Assembly: GCF_052324685.1 (NCBI RefSeq)
Contig: NC_135211.1
Span: 9,350,914-9,414,913 of the forward strand
Direction of reading: 5' to 3'
DNA: 64,000 bases
DNA from: Brachyhypopomus gauderio
Lineage: Eukaryota; Chordata; Actinopteri; Gymnotiformes; Hypopomidae
This document shows, one piece after another, positions 27,401 through 36,759 of the stretch. Below the pieces are notes generated by a model. The model had not been told where the DNA came from, made no database searches, and saw only the letters and a list, made by a program, of their open reading frames with translations. Position 1 is the first letter of the stretch, and every line of letters begins with the position of its first letter. A program made the position numbers and the translations under genes.

Positions 27401-30400
27401 AGTGGTAGACACTGCAGAGTCAGAAATGACTGATGTAAAAGATACTGGGCTTGTTTGTGCTCGGGTTGTAGAAACTGAATTTGGTGCTGGGCTGGAAGAG
27501 AACATGATTGTTTCAGTGGATTCAGTTGGTGTATAGGTAAATGGAATCGATTCAGATGCATTTCCTGTGGATTGTTTTTGAACCTCTGTGGGGCCAGCAT
27601 CAGTTGATGAAGTGGAAATGATTGTTTCATTTGTGACAGTAGACGCTGCTGATTGCTGACTTGTCAGAGGAGTAGATTCTGATGATTGCAAGGACTGTGT
27701 AGTCATGCCGCTTGATGTGAATGTGTTTGTTCTTGTAGAATAAGATTCAGTAGTTGTTGAAGTAAGAGGTATTCCTGAAGTCAATGGCAAGATTGTGGAT
27801 GATACTGAAGATGATACTGAAGGATTCTCTTCAGTTGAGAAGAATAGTTTTATCAGAGTAGATGTCTCTACGGGAGTGCTGATTTGACTGCTTTCAGTTG
27901 AAAGTCCTGTAGCTGGTGTTAGCTCTGGCACTGATGTAATTTCAATCACGTTTGAAGGAGTACTAATTTCAGTGGTGGTAGGCGAAACTGATGACTGATC
28001 ATTTATTGGAATTGTCACTTCTGAGGTTTCATGTGATGATCCAATTATTTCTGTTGATATAAATTCTGTTGTGCCTGACGAAGCAGATGTGTGAGACTCA
28101 GAGCCCATTGATGTAGAATGTGTCATACTGGGTGATGGTGAGACAGAGCTTGTGTTCAACGTGGACACATCTGCTGTTGAAATCGTCAGAAATGTTTGGA
28201 CAGGGAATATTGTTCCTGTGGTTTCCTGTGATATTGATGTGAATTCAGTAGTGGATAATGACAGAATACTTTCATGTGATGGAGTAGAGACTGACAATGA
28301 TGGGCTACTTCCTATTGATTGTTTGGAGGGTTCAGAGGACAATCCAGTAATTTCTGTTGATGTGATTTGTCCATTGCTGGAAGTGGTAGACACTGCAGAG
28401 TCAGAAATGACTGATGTAAAAGATACTGGGCTTGTTTGTGCTCGGGTTGTAGAAACTGAATTTGGTGCTGGGCTGGAAGAGAACATGATGGTTTCAGTGG
28501 ATTCAGTTGGTGTATAGGTAAATGGAATCGATTCAGATGCATTTCCTGTGGATTGTTTTTGAACCTCTGTGGGGCCAGCATCAGTTGATGAAGTGGAAAT
28601 GATTGTTTCATATGTGACAGTAGACGCTGCTGATTGCTGACTTGTCAGAGGAGTAGATTCTGATGATTGCAAGGACTGTGTAGTCATGCCGCTTGATGTG
28701 AATGTGTTTGTTCTTGTAGAATAAGATTCAGTAGTTGTTGAAGTAAGAGGTATTCCTGAAGTCAATGGCAAGATTGTGGATGATACTGAAGATGATACTG
28801 AAGGATTCTCTTCAGTTGAGAAGAATAGTTTTATCAGAGTAGATGTCTCTACGGGAGTGCTGATTTGACTGCTTTCAGTTGAAAGTCCTGTATCTGGTGT
28901 TAGTTCTGGCACTGATGTAATTTCAATCACGTTTGAAGGAGTACTAATTTCAGTGGTGGTAGGCGAAACTGATGACTGATCATTTATTGGAATTGTCACT
29001 TCTGAGGTTTCATGTGATGATCCAATTATTTCTGTTGATATAAATTCTGTTGTGCCTGACGAAGCAGATGTGTGAGACTCAGAACCCATTGATGTAGAAT
29101 GTGTCATACTGGGTGATGGTGAGACAGAGCTTGTGTTCAACGTGGACACATCTGCTGTTGAAATCGTCAGAAATGTTTGGACAGGGAATATTGTTCCTGT
29201 GGTTTCCTGTGATATTGATGTGAATTCAGTAGTGGATAATGACAGAATACTTTCATGTGATGGAGTAGAGACTGACAATGATGGGCTACTTCCGATTGAT
29301 TGTTTGGAGGGTTCAGAGAACAATCCAGTAATTTCTGTTGATGTGATTTGTCCATTGCTGGAAGTGGTAGACACTGCAGAGTCAGAAATGACTGATGTAA
29401 AAGATACTGGGCTTGTTTGTGCTCGGGTTGTAGAAACTGAATTTGGTGCTGGGCTGGAAGAGAACATGATGGTTTCAGTGGATTCAGTTGGTGTATAGGT
29501 AAATGGAATCGATTCAGATGCATTTCCTGTGGATTGTTTTTGAACCTCTGTGGGGCCAGCATCAGTTGATGAAGTGGAAATGATTGTTTCATATGTGACA
29601 GTAGACGCTGCTGATTGCTGACTTGTCAGAGGAGTAGATTCTGATGATTGCAACGACTGTGTAGTCATGCCGCTTGATGTGAATGTGTTTGTTCTTGTAG
29701 AATAAGATTCAGTAGTTGTTGAAGTAAGAGGTATTCCTGAAGTCAATGGCAAGATTGTGGATGATACTGAAGATGATACTGAAGGATTCTCTTCAGTTGA
29801 GAAGAATAGTTTTATCAGAGTAGATGTCTCTACGGGAGTGCTGATTTGACTGCTTTCAGTTGAAAGTCCTGTAGCTGGTGTTAGCTCTGGCACTGATGTA
29901 ATTTCAATCACGTTTGAAGGAGTACTAATTTCAGTGGTGGTAGGCGAAACTGATGACTGATCATTTATTGGAATTGTCACTTCTGAGGTTTCATGTGATG
30001 ATCCAATTATTTCTGTTGATATAAATTCTGTTGTGCCTGACGAAGCAGATGTGTGAGACTCAGAACCCATTGATGTAGAATGTGTCATACTGGGTGATGG
30101 TGATACAGAGCTTGTGTTCAACGTGGACACATCTGCTGTTGAAATCGTCAGAAATGTTTGGACAGGGAATATTGTTCCTGTGGTTTCCTGTGATATTGAT
30201 GTGAATTCAGTAGTGGATAATGACAGAATACTTTCATGTGATGGAGTAGAGACTGACAATGATGGGCTACTTCCTATTGATTGTTTGGAGGGTTCAGAGG
30301 ACAATCCAGTAATTTCTGTTGATGTGATTTGTCCATTGCTGGAAGTGGTAGACACTGCAGAGTCAGAAATGACTGATGTAAAAGATACTGGGCTTGTTTG

Positions 30401-33400
30401 TGCTCGGGTTGTAGAAACTGAATTTGGTGCTGGGCTGGAAGAGAACATGATTGTTTCAGTGGATTCAGTTGGTGTATAGGTAAATGGAATCGATTCAGAT
30501 GCATTTCCTGTGGATTGTTTTTGAACCTCTGTGGGGCCAGCATCAGTTGATGAAGTGGAAATGATTGTTTCATTTGTGACAGTAGACGCTGCTGATTGCT
30601 GACTTGTCAGAGGAGTAGATTCTGATGATTGCAAGGACTGTGTAGTCATGCCGCTTGATGTGAATGTGTTTGTTCTTGTAGAATAAGATTCAGTAGTTGT
30701 TGAAGTAAGAGGTATTCCTGAAGTCAATGGCAAGATTGTGGATGATACTGAAGATGATACTGAAGGATTCTCTTCAGTTGAGAAGAATAGTTTTATCAGA
30801 GTAGATGTCTCTACGGGAGTGCTGATTTGACTGCTTTCAGTTGAAAGTCCTGTAGCTGGTGTTAGCTCTGGCACTGATGTAATTTCAATCACGTTTGAAG
30901 GAGTACTAATTTCAGTGGTGGTAGGCGAAACTGATGACTGATCATTTATTGGAATTGTCACTTCTGAGGTTTCATGTGATGATCCAATTATTTCTGTTGA
31001 TATAAATTCTGTTGTGCCTGACGAAGCAGATGTGTGAGACTCAGAGCCCATTGATGTAGAATGTGTCATACTGGGTGATGGTGAGACAGAGCTTGTGTTC
31101 AACGTGGACACATCTGCTGTTGAAATCGTCAGAAATGTTTGGACAGGGAATATTGTTCCTGTGGTTTCCTGTGATATTGATGTGAATTCAGTAGTGGATA
31201 ATGACAGAATACTTTCATGTGATGGAGTAGAGACTGACAATGATGGGCTACTTCCTATTGATTGTTTGGAGGGTTCAGAGGACAATCCAGTAATTTCTGT
31301 TGATGTGATTTGTCCATTGCTGGAAGTGGTAGACACTGCAGAGTCAGAAATGACTGATGTAAAAGATACTGGGCTTGTTTGTGCTCGGGTTGTAGAAACT
31401 GAATTTGGTGCTGGGCTGGAAGAGAACATGATGGTTTCAGTGGATTCAGTTGGTGTATAGGTAAATGGAATCGATTCAGATGCATTTCCTGTGGATTGTT
31501 TTTGAACCTCTGTGGGGCCAGCATCAGTTGATGAAGTGGAAATGATTGTTTCATATGTGACAGTAGACGCTGCTGATTGCTGACTTGTCAGAGGAGTAGA
31601 TTCTGATGATTGCAAGGACTGTGTAGTCATGCCGCTTGATGTGAATGTGTTTGTTCTTGTAGAATAAGATTCAGTAGTTGTTGAAGTAAGAGGTATTCCT
31701 GAAGTCAATGGCAAGATTGTGGATGATACTGAAGATGATACTGAAGGATTCTCTTCAGTTGAGAAGAATAGTTTTATCAGAGTAGATGTCTCTACGGGAG
31801 TGCTGATTTGACTGCTTTCAGTTGAAAGTCCTGTATCTGGTGTTAGCTCTGGCACTGATGTAATTTCAATCACGTTTGAAGGAGTACTAATTTCAGTGGT
31901 GGTAGGCGAAACTGATGACTGATCATTTATTGGAATTGTCACTTCTGAGGTTTCATGTGATGATCCAATTATTTCTGTTGATATAAATTCTGTTGTGCCT
32001 GACGAAGCAGATGTGTGAGACTCAGAACCCATTGATGTAGAATGTGTCATACTGGGTGATGGTGAGACAGAGCTTGTGTTCAACGTGGACACATCTGCTG
32101 TTGAAATCGTCAGAAATGTTTGGACAGGGAATATTGTTCCTGTGGTTTCCTGTGATATTGATGTGAATTCAGTAGTGGATAATGACAGAATACTTTCATG
32201 TGATGGAGTAGAGACTGACAATGATGGGCTACTTCCGATTGATTGTTTGGAGGGTTCAGAGAACAATCCAGTAATTTCTGTTGATGTGATTTGTCCATTG
32301 CTGGAAGTGGTAGACACTGCAGAGTCAGAAATGACTGATGTAAAAGATACTGGGCTTGTTTGTGCTCGGGTTGTAGAAACTGAATTTGGTGCTGGGCTGG
32401 AAGAGAACATGATGGTTTCAGTGGATTCAGTTGGTGTATAGGTAAATGGAATCGATTCAGATGCATTTCCTGTGGATTGTTTTTGAACCTCTGTGGGGCC
32501 AGCATCAGTTGATGAAGTGGAAATGATTGTTTCATATGTGACAGTAGACGCTGCTGATTGCTGACTTGTCAGAGGAGTAGATTCTGATGATTGCAAGGAC
32601 TGTGTAGTCATGCCGCTTGATGTGAATGTGTTTGTTCTTGTAGAATAAGATTCAGTAGTTGTTGAAGTAAGAGGTATTCCTGAAGTCAATGGCAAGATTG
32701 TGGATGATACTGAAGATGATACTGAAGGATTCTCTTCAGTTGAGAAGAATAGTTTTATCAGAGTAGATGTCTCTACGGGAGTGCTGATTTGACTGCTTTC
32801 AGTTGAAAGTCCTGTAGCTGGTGTTAGCTCTGGCACTGATGTAATTTCAATCACGTTTGAAGGAGTACTAATTTCATTGGTGGTAGGCGAAACTGATGAC
32901 TGATCATTTATTGGAATTGTCACTTCTGAGGTTTCATGTGATGATCCAATTATTTCTGTTGATATAAATTCTGTTGTGCCTGACGAAGCAGATGTGTGAG
33001 ACTCAGAACCCATTGATGTAGAATGTGTCATACTGGGTGATGGTGAGACAGAGCTTGTGTTCAACGTGGACACATCTGCTGTTGAAATCGTCAGAAATGT
33101 TTGGACAGGGAATATTGTTCCTGTGGTTTCCTGTGATATTGATGTGAATTCAGTAGTGGATAATGACAGAATACTTTCATGTGATGGAGTAGAGACTGAC
33201 AATGATGGGCTACTTCCGATTGATTGTTTGGAGGGTTCAGAGAACAATCCAGTAATTTCTGTTGATGTGATTTGTCCATTGCTGGAAGTGGTAGACACTG
33301 CAGAGTCAGAAATGACTGATGTAAAAGATACTGGGCTTGTTTGTGCTGAATTTGGTGCTGGGCTGGAAGAGAACATGATGGTTTCAGTGGATTCAGCTGG

Positions 33401-35337
33401 TGTATAGGTAAATGGAATAGATTCAGATGCATTTCCTGTGGATTGTTTTTGAACCTCTGTGGGGCCAGCATAAGTTGATGAAGTGGAAATGATTGTTTCA
33501 TTTGTGACAGTAGATGCTGCTGATTGCTGACTTGTCAGAGGAGTAGATTCTGATGATTGCAAGGACTGTGTAGTCATGCCGCTTGATGTGAATGTGTTTG
33601 TTCTTGTAGAATAAGATTCAGTAGTTGTTGAAGTAAGAGGTATTCCTGAAGTCAGTTGCAAGTTTGTGGATGATACTGCAGGCTTCTCTTCAGTTGAGAG
33701 GAATACGTTCCCCAGAGTAGATGTCTCTACAGGAGTCCCGATTTCAGTGGCATGTCCTGTAGCTGCTGTTAGGTCTGGTCTTGAATTTGTTTCAGTCACG
33801 TATGTAGGAGTAGAAATTTCATTTGTGGAAGTCAAAAATGATTGATTATTCACTGCACTTGCCAGTTGTGAGGTTTCAGGTGATAATTCTGTTACTTCTT
33901 TTGGTATAAATTTTGTCGTGCCTGAAGAAGCAGACATGTGAGATTCAGAAAGTAGTGATGTAGATTCTGTCTTGTTGTTTGATGGTGAGACAGACCTTGT
34001 TGTCAAATGCTTTTCTTTGGCTGAAGAGAGCAATGTGGTCAACGTGGACTCCTCCACTGTTGAAATTGTCAGAACTGTTTGGATGGGGATCCTTGTTCCT
34101 GTGGTTTCCTCTGGTATTGAGTTGATTTTGGTAGTGAAAAGTGATGCAATGCTTTCATGTGAAGGAGCAGAGACTGATAATGACTGACTGCGTCCTATTG
34201 ATGGTTTGGATGTTTCAGAGGACATTCCAGTCATTTCTGTTGATTTGATTTGTCTATTGCTGGAAGTGGCAGACACTGCAGAGTCAGAATAAAACATTGC
34301 TTTACATTATGGATTTATTTTTCAATAAGAAAAACATTTTTGTACTGAGTGGGATTAAATAATTAAAAATGTATAACAAAAGAATGTTGAGAATTTATGT
34401 TTTTGCTATTGCTATAACCATATAAGTGTATCTTCAATCTTTGTAAAAGTGCTATACACATACATTTGCCTAACCTTGTATCTTTCATGGTAGGTATTTT
34501 CAGTACTGTATTTCAGGGATGGGCAACTTCCCTGATTAAGAGGGCCAAATTTTTTTCAGCACTATTATTGGAGGGCCACATGACCACGCACTTCAAATAA
34601 TTGTATATGAAAGACACTACAAATTATTCTCAATAAGAACACATTTTAAATGAATTCAGATCTGTATGTTTATTGTACCAACATACATCTATTTTCTGCA
34701 TATAAATGCATTAACGTGTCCTTAATAATCAACAAAGACAAAACATTTGCTTAATAAAAAAGTGCAAAAAGGAATTTGAACTCCTTCATATCAAAGAAGT
34801 GTAACGTGTAGCGCGCTGCGGAGCGAGGAGGCGGACACAAACGCTGAGAAGAGCGAGATTTAATAAGGGGAATTCCATAGGCGAAGTCGTACAGGCACGG
34901 GTCAAAATGGGAGAGCCGTCCAAGTGGTCAACAGGACAGGCAGGAGTCGTAACAGGAGAGCCATTCACAACAGAGACGGCAAATACCAGAACAGCGATGA
35001 CAGATAATCCACAAAACCGAACAAACCACAAATAACCGACAACGGGCGAAACACAGAGATACAAGTACACAGGACTAAACTAGACACAACTGAACACGGG
35101 CGTGGCAGACAGAGGGAAACCAGGGCAACAGACACGCAGGGCGGGATAAACGGGCAAGGAGCAACACCGACACGGGAAAGGGGGGCGTAGCCCTGCGTGA
35201 CAAGAACAAAAAAGTCCTACTCTATCAGTTTTTTTTTCTTTTAATTATTAAATTATTATTGATCTATTTGCGGGACGCACCAGTTGCCCATCCCTGCTGT
35301 ATATTGTAGCTGTTTCATTAAGACAATATCGTGTGTA

Positions 35338-35368
<31 letters not shown>

Positions 35369-35386
35369 TATACATAGTGTGTGTGT

Positions 35387-35471
<85 letters not shown>

Positions 35472-36485
35472 CGCGCATATATAAACAGTGGGGACAAAAA
35501 GTATTTAGTCAGACACTAAGAGGCCTGTAATAGATCCTATAATATTATAGGATCATAGGTAGACCTCAACTATGAGAGACAAAGTGAGAAAAAAATCAGA
35601 AAATCACATTGTCTGATTTTTAAAGTATTTATTTACAAATTGGAAATCTCTCATATTTTTACATGGGAGAACTTGCACAATTCGTGACTGACTAAATACT
35701 GTAAAGGTTGGCAGAGACGTGTACATGAGTCACAGAACAATATATATATATATATATTATTGTTCTGTGACTCATGTACACGTCTCTGCCAACCTTTACA
35801 GCCTCATATATAGATTTTGGTGTAAAAGTCTATACTGCCCTTTTTATTGTCTCTTCATACCAGCATTAATATACAAGCAAAAGCTTTGTATAGGTATATA
35901 GTTATATCTCGTTTTATCATTGTAGGTGTATTTTTTTTAATGAATGTTTACAATTATATTTCTCTTTGTACACTGACATGAACTTGTGATCATTTTTGTG
36001 ATTGTTAGACATTTGTTAAATTGTTGTCAGTACTTCAGTTTATTATAATCACCTGAAAACAACTGTTTTCTAAATGTAAAATCCACTTAATTTTTATATT
36101 CAGAATGCATAGCCTACCACCATTACTTTAATTTCAACACAATGCAGTAGCACTTTATATTTAATACAGCACTGTATATTTAATACAGTAGGTTACAGCT
36201 GATATTGTGTGTTCTTTCCTTATTTAGCTATTTTGTCTTTGGACATATATTTCTCCATAACTGAACATGGAATGCAGCCAATCATGTAAAAGGAAAAAAA
36301 TACCAGTATCTAATATAGAAATTTCCTGCACATTTCCATCCTCAAACTACATATTTGAATATTAAAAATATGATGTTTAACTTACCATGCAGCATTGCTG
36401 CTGTCAAAATAATTATGACAGTCACCAGGTTTGCAGGATGAGGTGTTCGTTTGTTACCTTGAATAAATCTAGCAAAAATTCCCAT
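3315..36485 (-). CDS. Giant transmembrane mucin, MUC3/MUC17-like (signal - PTS repeats - EGF - SEA - EGF - TM - tail)
   Basis: This is a multi-exon gene of about 33 kb. Predicted coding exons, in transcript order: 36485-36386, 34275-about 6.5 kb, 6224-6054, 5909-5747, 5628-5517, 5398-5334, 5230-5028, 4976-4925, 3948-3817, 3677-3510, 3402-3315. The domain order matches human MUC17/MUC3: a huge Ser/Thr/Pro region, an EGF-like module, a SEA module with a GSIIV self-cleavage motif, a Cys-rich second EGF, one membrane span and a short tail. Such proteins form the glycocalyx on apical epithelial surfaces, above all in gut. Most splice junctions agree in phase. The exceptions are the unlocated donor of the giant exon and the 52-nt exon, whose phase fits but which has two in-frame stops. 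The protein would be about 9,700 residues. Whether it is MUC3, MUC12 or MUC17 orthologous cannot be decided from sequence alone. Confidence 0.8.
3510..3677 (-). CDS. Mucin exon: end of second EGF and transmembrane segment
   Basis: The acceptor at ...CATTCAG opens a 168-nt exon. The first residues ([15 protein letters not shown]) finish an EGF-like module in the same spacing as human MUC17 and MUC3. A short linker and a hydrophobic helix follow ([20 protein letters not shown]), then the MRR stop-transfer signal. The Gly-Gly within the helix and the position directly after the EGF Cys match the human membrane mucins. The donor is ATG|GTAGGT. Reading straight on would give a TAG stop just past this donor, so an unspliced form would lose only the short tail. 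Confidence 0.8.
3817..3948 (-). CDS. Mucin exon: juxtamembrane Cys-rich / second EGF-like module
   Basis: The acceptor is AAATTGCAG and the donor CCA|GTAAGT. The 132-nt frame encodes [20 protein letters not shown] followed by C-x8-C-x5-C spacing (NYCHHHGDC) and ends VC, completed as Q-C in the next exon. The pattern C..PC....NC..G.C.....GP.C.C is the one found between SEA and the membrane in MUC3/MUC17. The incoming phase is 2 and the outgoing phase is 2, both consistent with neighbouring exons. Confidence 0.78.
4033..4910 (+). mobile_element. Tc1/mariner element (DD36E type), internally shortened, inside a mucin intron
   Basis: The element is flanked by TA on both sides (4031-4032 and 4911-4912). 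It has inverted ends, CACTCA...CCACTTTATTCGGTACACC on the left and GGACCTAATAAAGTGGCCGGTGAGTG on the right read in the complementary sense. The frame at 4542-4814 is the C-terminal third of a DDE transposase. It contains FQQDNVPCH and, 36 residues after that Asp, the Glu of [12 protein letters not shown], which fits the DD36E ('Incomer') class rather than DD34E Tc1. At 878 bp it lacks much of the N-terminal transposase, and upstream frames are broken, so it is non-autonomous. Confidence 0.88.
4925..4976 (-). CDS. Mucin 52-nt exon with tandem in-frame stops (possible lesion)
   Basis: A good acceptor (ATTTCTCCAG) and donor (TTG|GTAAGA) bound 52 nt. Its length is exactly what is needed to link the preceding SEA exon (phase 1 out) to the second EGF exon (phase 2 in). 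Read in that phase it gives KMLYLSKYI, then TAA TAG (4945-4950), then FDGQKC. In the +1-shifted frame it is open and reads [17 protein letters not shown], which resembles the Cys-containing linker after the human MUC17 SEA domain. Either small indels have shifted the frame, the exon is skipped or poison-type, or the SEA exon ends elsewhere. Confidence 0.5.
5028..5628 (-). CDS. Mucin SEA domain, three exons (5628-5517, 5398-5334, 5230-5028)
   Basis: The first exon (112 nt; an acceptor at 5619 is an alternative) encodes the N-terminal SEA strand and helix ([15 protein letters not shown]...). The second (65 nt, after TTTGCAG) leads to ...VNIITL. The third (203 nt) starts with the split Ile and [12 protein letters not shown], then a long helical part ending [13 protein letters not shown] sits where SEA domains of MUC1, MUC3 and MUC17 self-cleave between Gly and Ser (human form GSVVV), so a non-covalent heterodimer is expected. 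All donors are GTAAG(T). Phases run 2 in, 0, 2, 1 out and agree internally and with the EGF exon upstream. Confidence 0.8.
5747..5909 (-). CDS. Mucin first EGF-like exon
   Basis: The acceptor is CTCAACAG (5910-5911) and the donor ATG|GTGTAAG. The 163-nt frame encodes [20 protein letters not shown] followed by LCTCKC and YGHSC. This is a compact EGF-like module immediately before SEA, as in MUC3, MUC12 and MUC17. Incoming phase 1 matches the S/T exon donor (ACTG|GTGAGT). Outgoing phase 2 joins the SEA exon to make a Trp codon. A stronger GTAAGT donor two bases downstream would break that phase, so the weaker donor is preferred. Confidence 0.72.
6054..6224 (-). CDS. Mucin short Ser/Thr-rich exon
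   Basis: The acceptor TTTTCCAG at 6225 (or TTTTTCAG at 6140) opens a frame rich in Ser and Thr ([20 protein letters not shown]..., then SQPSSQFT). It ends at a strong donor, ACTG|GTGAGT. It bridges the repeat exon and the first EGF module, like the stem exons of other membrane mucins. The 5' boundary is uncertain. Sequence around 6140-6204 is duplicated in inverted orientation at 2982-3046. Confidence 0.6.
6419..34275 (-). CDS. Giant mucin repeat exon (about 9,285 codons)
   Basis: One uninterrupted frame of about 27.9 kb, preceded by the acceptor ACTCTGCAG (phase 1, matching the signal exon). The translation is dominated by Ser and Thr with Pro, Glu and Ile and contains no Cys within the repeats. 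This is the composition of a PTS domain that carries dense O-glycans. About 27 near-identical 327-residue units are bordered by diverged units at both ends. Each unit also has N-glycosylation sequons (NETI, NASE, and NTS in LNTSS). All length variants are multiples of 3 bp and no stop occurs, which argues for selection on the protein. The last ~25 codons ([13 protein letters not shown]...) are hydrophobic and probably intronic. A consensus donor was not found there, so the true 3' exon boundary probably lies at about 6,500-6,600. Confidence 0.88.
6990..33700 (-). repeat. Tandem array of ~27 units of 981 bp (327 aa), with higher-order structure
   Basis: The same landmark recurs at 7515, 8496, 9513, 10482, 11463 and so on to 33057. 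The usual spacing is 981 bp, with 969 bp (-12) three times and 1017 bp (+36) twice. Copies differ by only a few substitutions. A block of four units repeats after 3,948 bp with no differences found on inspection, and a block of three units repeats after 2,943 bp in the 26-32 kb part. The pattern shows expansion by unequal exchange of one, three and four units. Array length is probably polymorphic between individuals. Confidence 0.95.
34514..35296. mobile_element. hAT-type non-autonomous element carrying a nested solo LTR
   Basis: The ends are CAGGGATGGGCAACT (34514) and AGTTGCCCATCCCTG (35282-35296), inverted copies of each other. The flanks are 8-bp direct repeats, CTGTATTT (34506-34513) and CTGTATAT (35297-35304), which agree at 7 of 8 positions. 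CAG...CTG ends with 8-bp duplications indicate the hAT superfamily. Without the inserted LTR the element is about 380 bp, too short for a transposase. Confidence 0.85.
34800..35202 (-). mobile_element. Solo LTR (403 bp) nested in the hAT element
   Basis: Read on the minus strand it starts TGTCACGCAGGGC and ends GCTACACGTTACA. Its high GC content contrasts with the host element. The flanking pentamers AGAAG (34795-34799) and AGAAC (35203-35207) differ at one base, consistent with an ageing 5-bp target duplication. The long minus-strand frame at 34786-35070 is incidental: it crosses the LTR edge and has no retroviral domain. Confidence 0.75.
35333..35478. repeat. Compound GT / AT / GC microsatellite
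   Basis: (GT)n, a short (AT)n, a long (GT)n of about 80 bp and a (GC)n tail. The Cys-Val repeat frames predicted here are artefacts. Confidence 0.95.
35486..35698. mobile_element. Tc1/mariner-type MITE remnant, 3' end lost
   Basis: It starts CAGTGGGGACAAAAAGTATT and contains internal sequence typical of the fish MITEs with this terminus. Near its right end it has GACTGACTAAATACT, the expected reverse complement of the start, but the final bases are missing and the palindrome at 35699 begins instead. No transposase is encoded. Confidence 0.65.
35699..35801. repeat. Perfect 44-bp inverted repeat with 15-bp AT loop
   Basis: Bases 35699-35742 are the exact reverse complement of 35758-35801. The arms begin CTGTAAAGGTTGGCAGAGAC. 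The spacer is only TA repeats. Transcribed on either strand this would form a long perfect hairpin. It sits directly against a truncated Tc1-type MITE within mucin intron 1. Perfect arms imply recent origin or correction. Confidence 0.95.
36386..36485 (-). CDS. Mucin first coding exon: signal peptide
   Basis: The ATG at 36483-36485 has a good Kozak context (A at -3, G at +4). The frame encodes a basic N-terminal stretch ([17 protein letters not shown]) and a hydrophobic core ([13 protein letters not shown]), then reaches the donor CATG|GTAAGT in phase 1, which matches the giant exon. Upstream in-frame ATGs at 36540-36542 and 36561-36563 would lengthen the N-region but have poorer context. A 33-residue leader is long but plausible for a membrane mucin. 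The signal function is inferred from composition. Confidence 0.65.
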
Positions 36486-36698
36486 ATTTGCTGAAGTGGT
36501 GTTGATAGAAATAAATCCTTTTTCTCTTTTGTTTTTTGCTCCCATTAAATCACATTCTGGCAAGACGTCTTCATGTTTGTAATGTTATGTTGTTTCTTCT
36601 GCTACATCCAATATTGTGCAGATAATGAAGGAACAAGAATCATACTTTTCACTGTAGCCTGTATGTCAAGTGAAGGCACTTTGTGCAGTTGGGGATGG

Positions 36699-36759
36699 TA
36701 ATATACCACACCTGCACACTCCTCTGAAATGTTACTAAATCAAGGAGTTAATCAATAAG
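36699..36759 (-). promoter_or_regulatory. Candidate mucin promoter: TATA-like motif and HNF1-like site
   Basis: About 215 bp upstream of the chosen ATG, reverse-strand TATATTA (36699-36705) could act as a TATA box. At 36747-36759 the sequence GTTAATCAATAAG matches the HNF1 consensus GTTAATNATTAAC at most positions. HNF1 sites are common in gut-epithelial genes, which fits an intestinal mucin. Both motifs are short and occur by chance in AT-rich DNA. Confidence 0.3.

Larger units (their letters stand above)
34276..36385 (-). other. Mucin intron 1, filled with nested repeats
   Basis: Intron between the signal-peptide exon (donor CATG|GTAAGT) and the giant exon (acceptor CTCTGCAG). Both have phase 1. 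It contains a hAT element with a solo LTR inside, long GT/AT microsatellites, a Tc1-type remnant and a 44-bp-arm palindrome, all listed separately. The 35,900-36,340 part is AT-rich and shows no further feature. Confidence 0.7.

Noticed and set aside
7515..33407. About 27 plus-strand frames of ~121 codons recurring every 981 bp
   Set aside because: They are the antisense shadow of the mucin repeat. Their regular recurrence only mirrors the array, they have no start context, and they end where the mucin unit happens to give a stop on the opposite strand.
6730..33501. Minus-strand frames of 99-141 codons beginning [11 protein letters not shown] in every repeat unit
   Set aside because: Alternative-frame readings of the same strand as the mucin. 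His/Gln/Leu-rich composition comes from shifted Ser/Thr codons.
6990..33700. Repeat array as satellite DNA rather than a gene
   Set aside because: All indels are multiples of 3 bp, no stop occurs over ~9,290 codons, and the array is joined in phase to signal peptide, EGF, SEA and TM exons.
34786..35070. 94-codon minus-strand frame with a hydrophobic start
   Set aside because: Lies inside the solo LTR and crosses its boundary; no retroviral or cellular domain.
35284..35519. Cys-Val and Val-Cys repeat proteins (also at 47260, 51205 and 56629)
   Set aside because: Direct translation of GT microsatellites.
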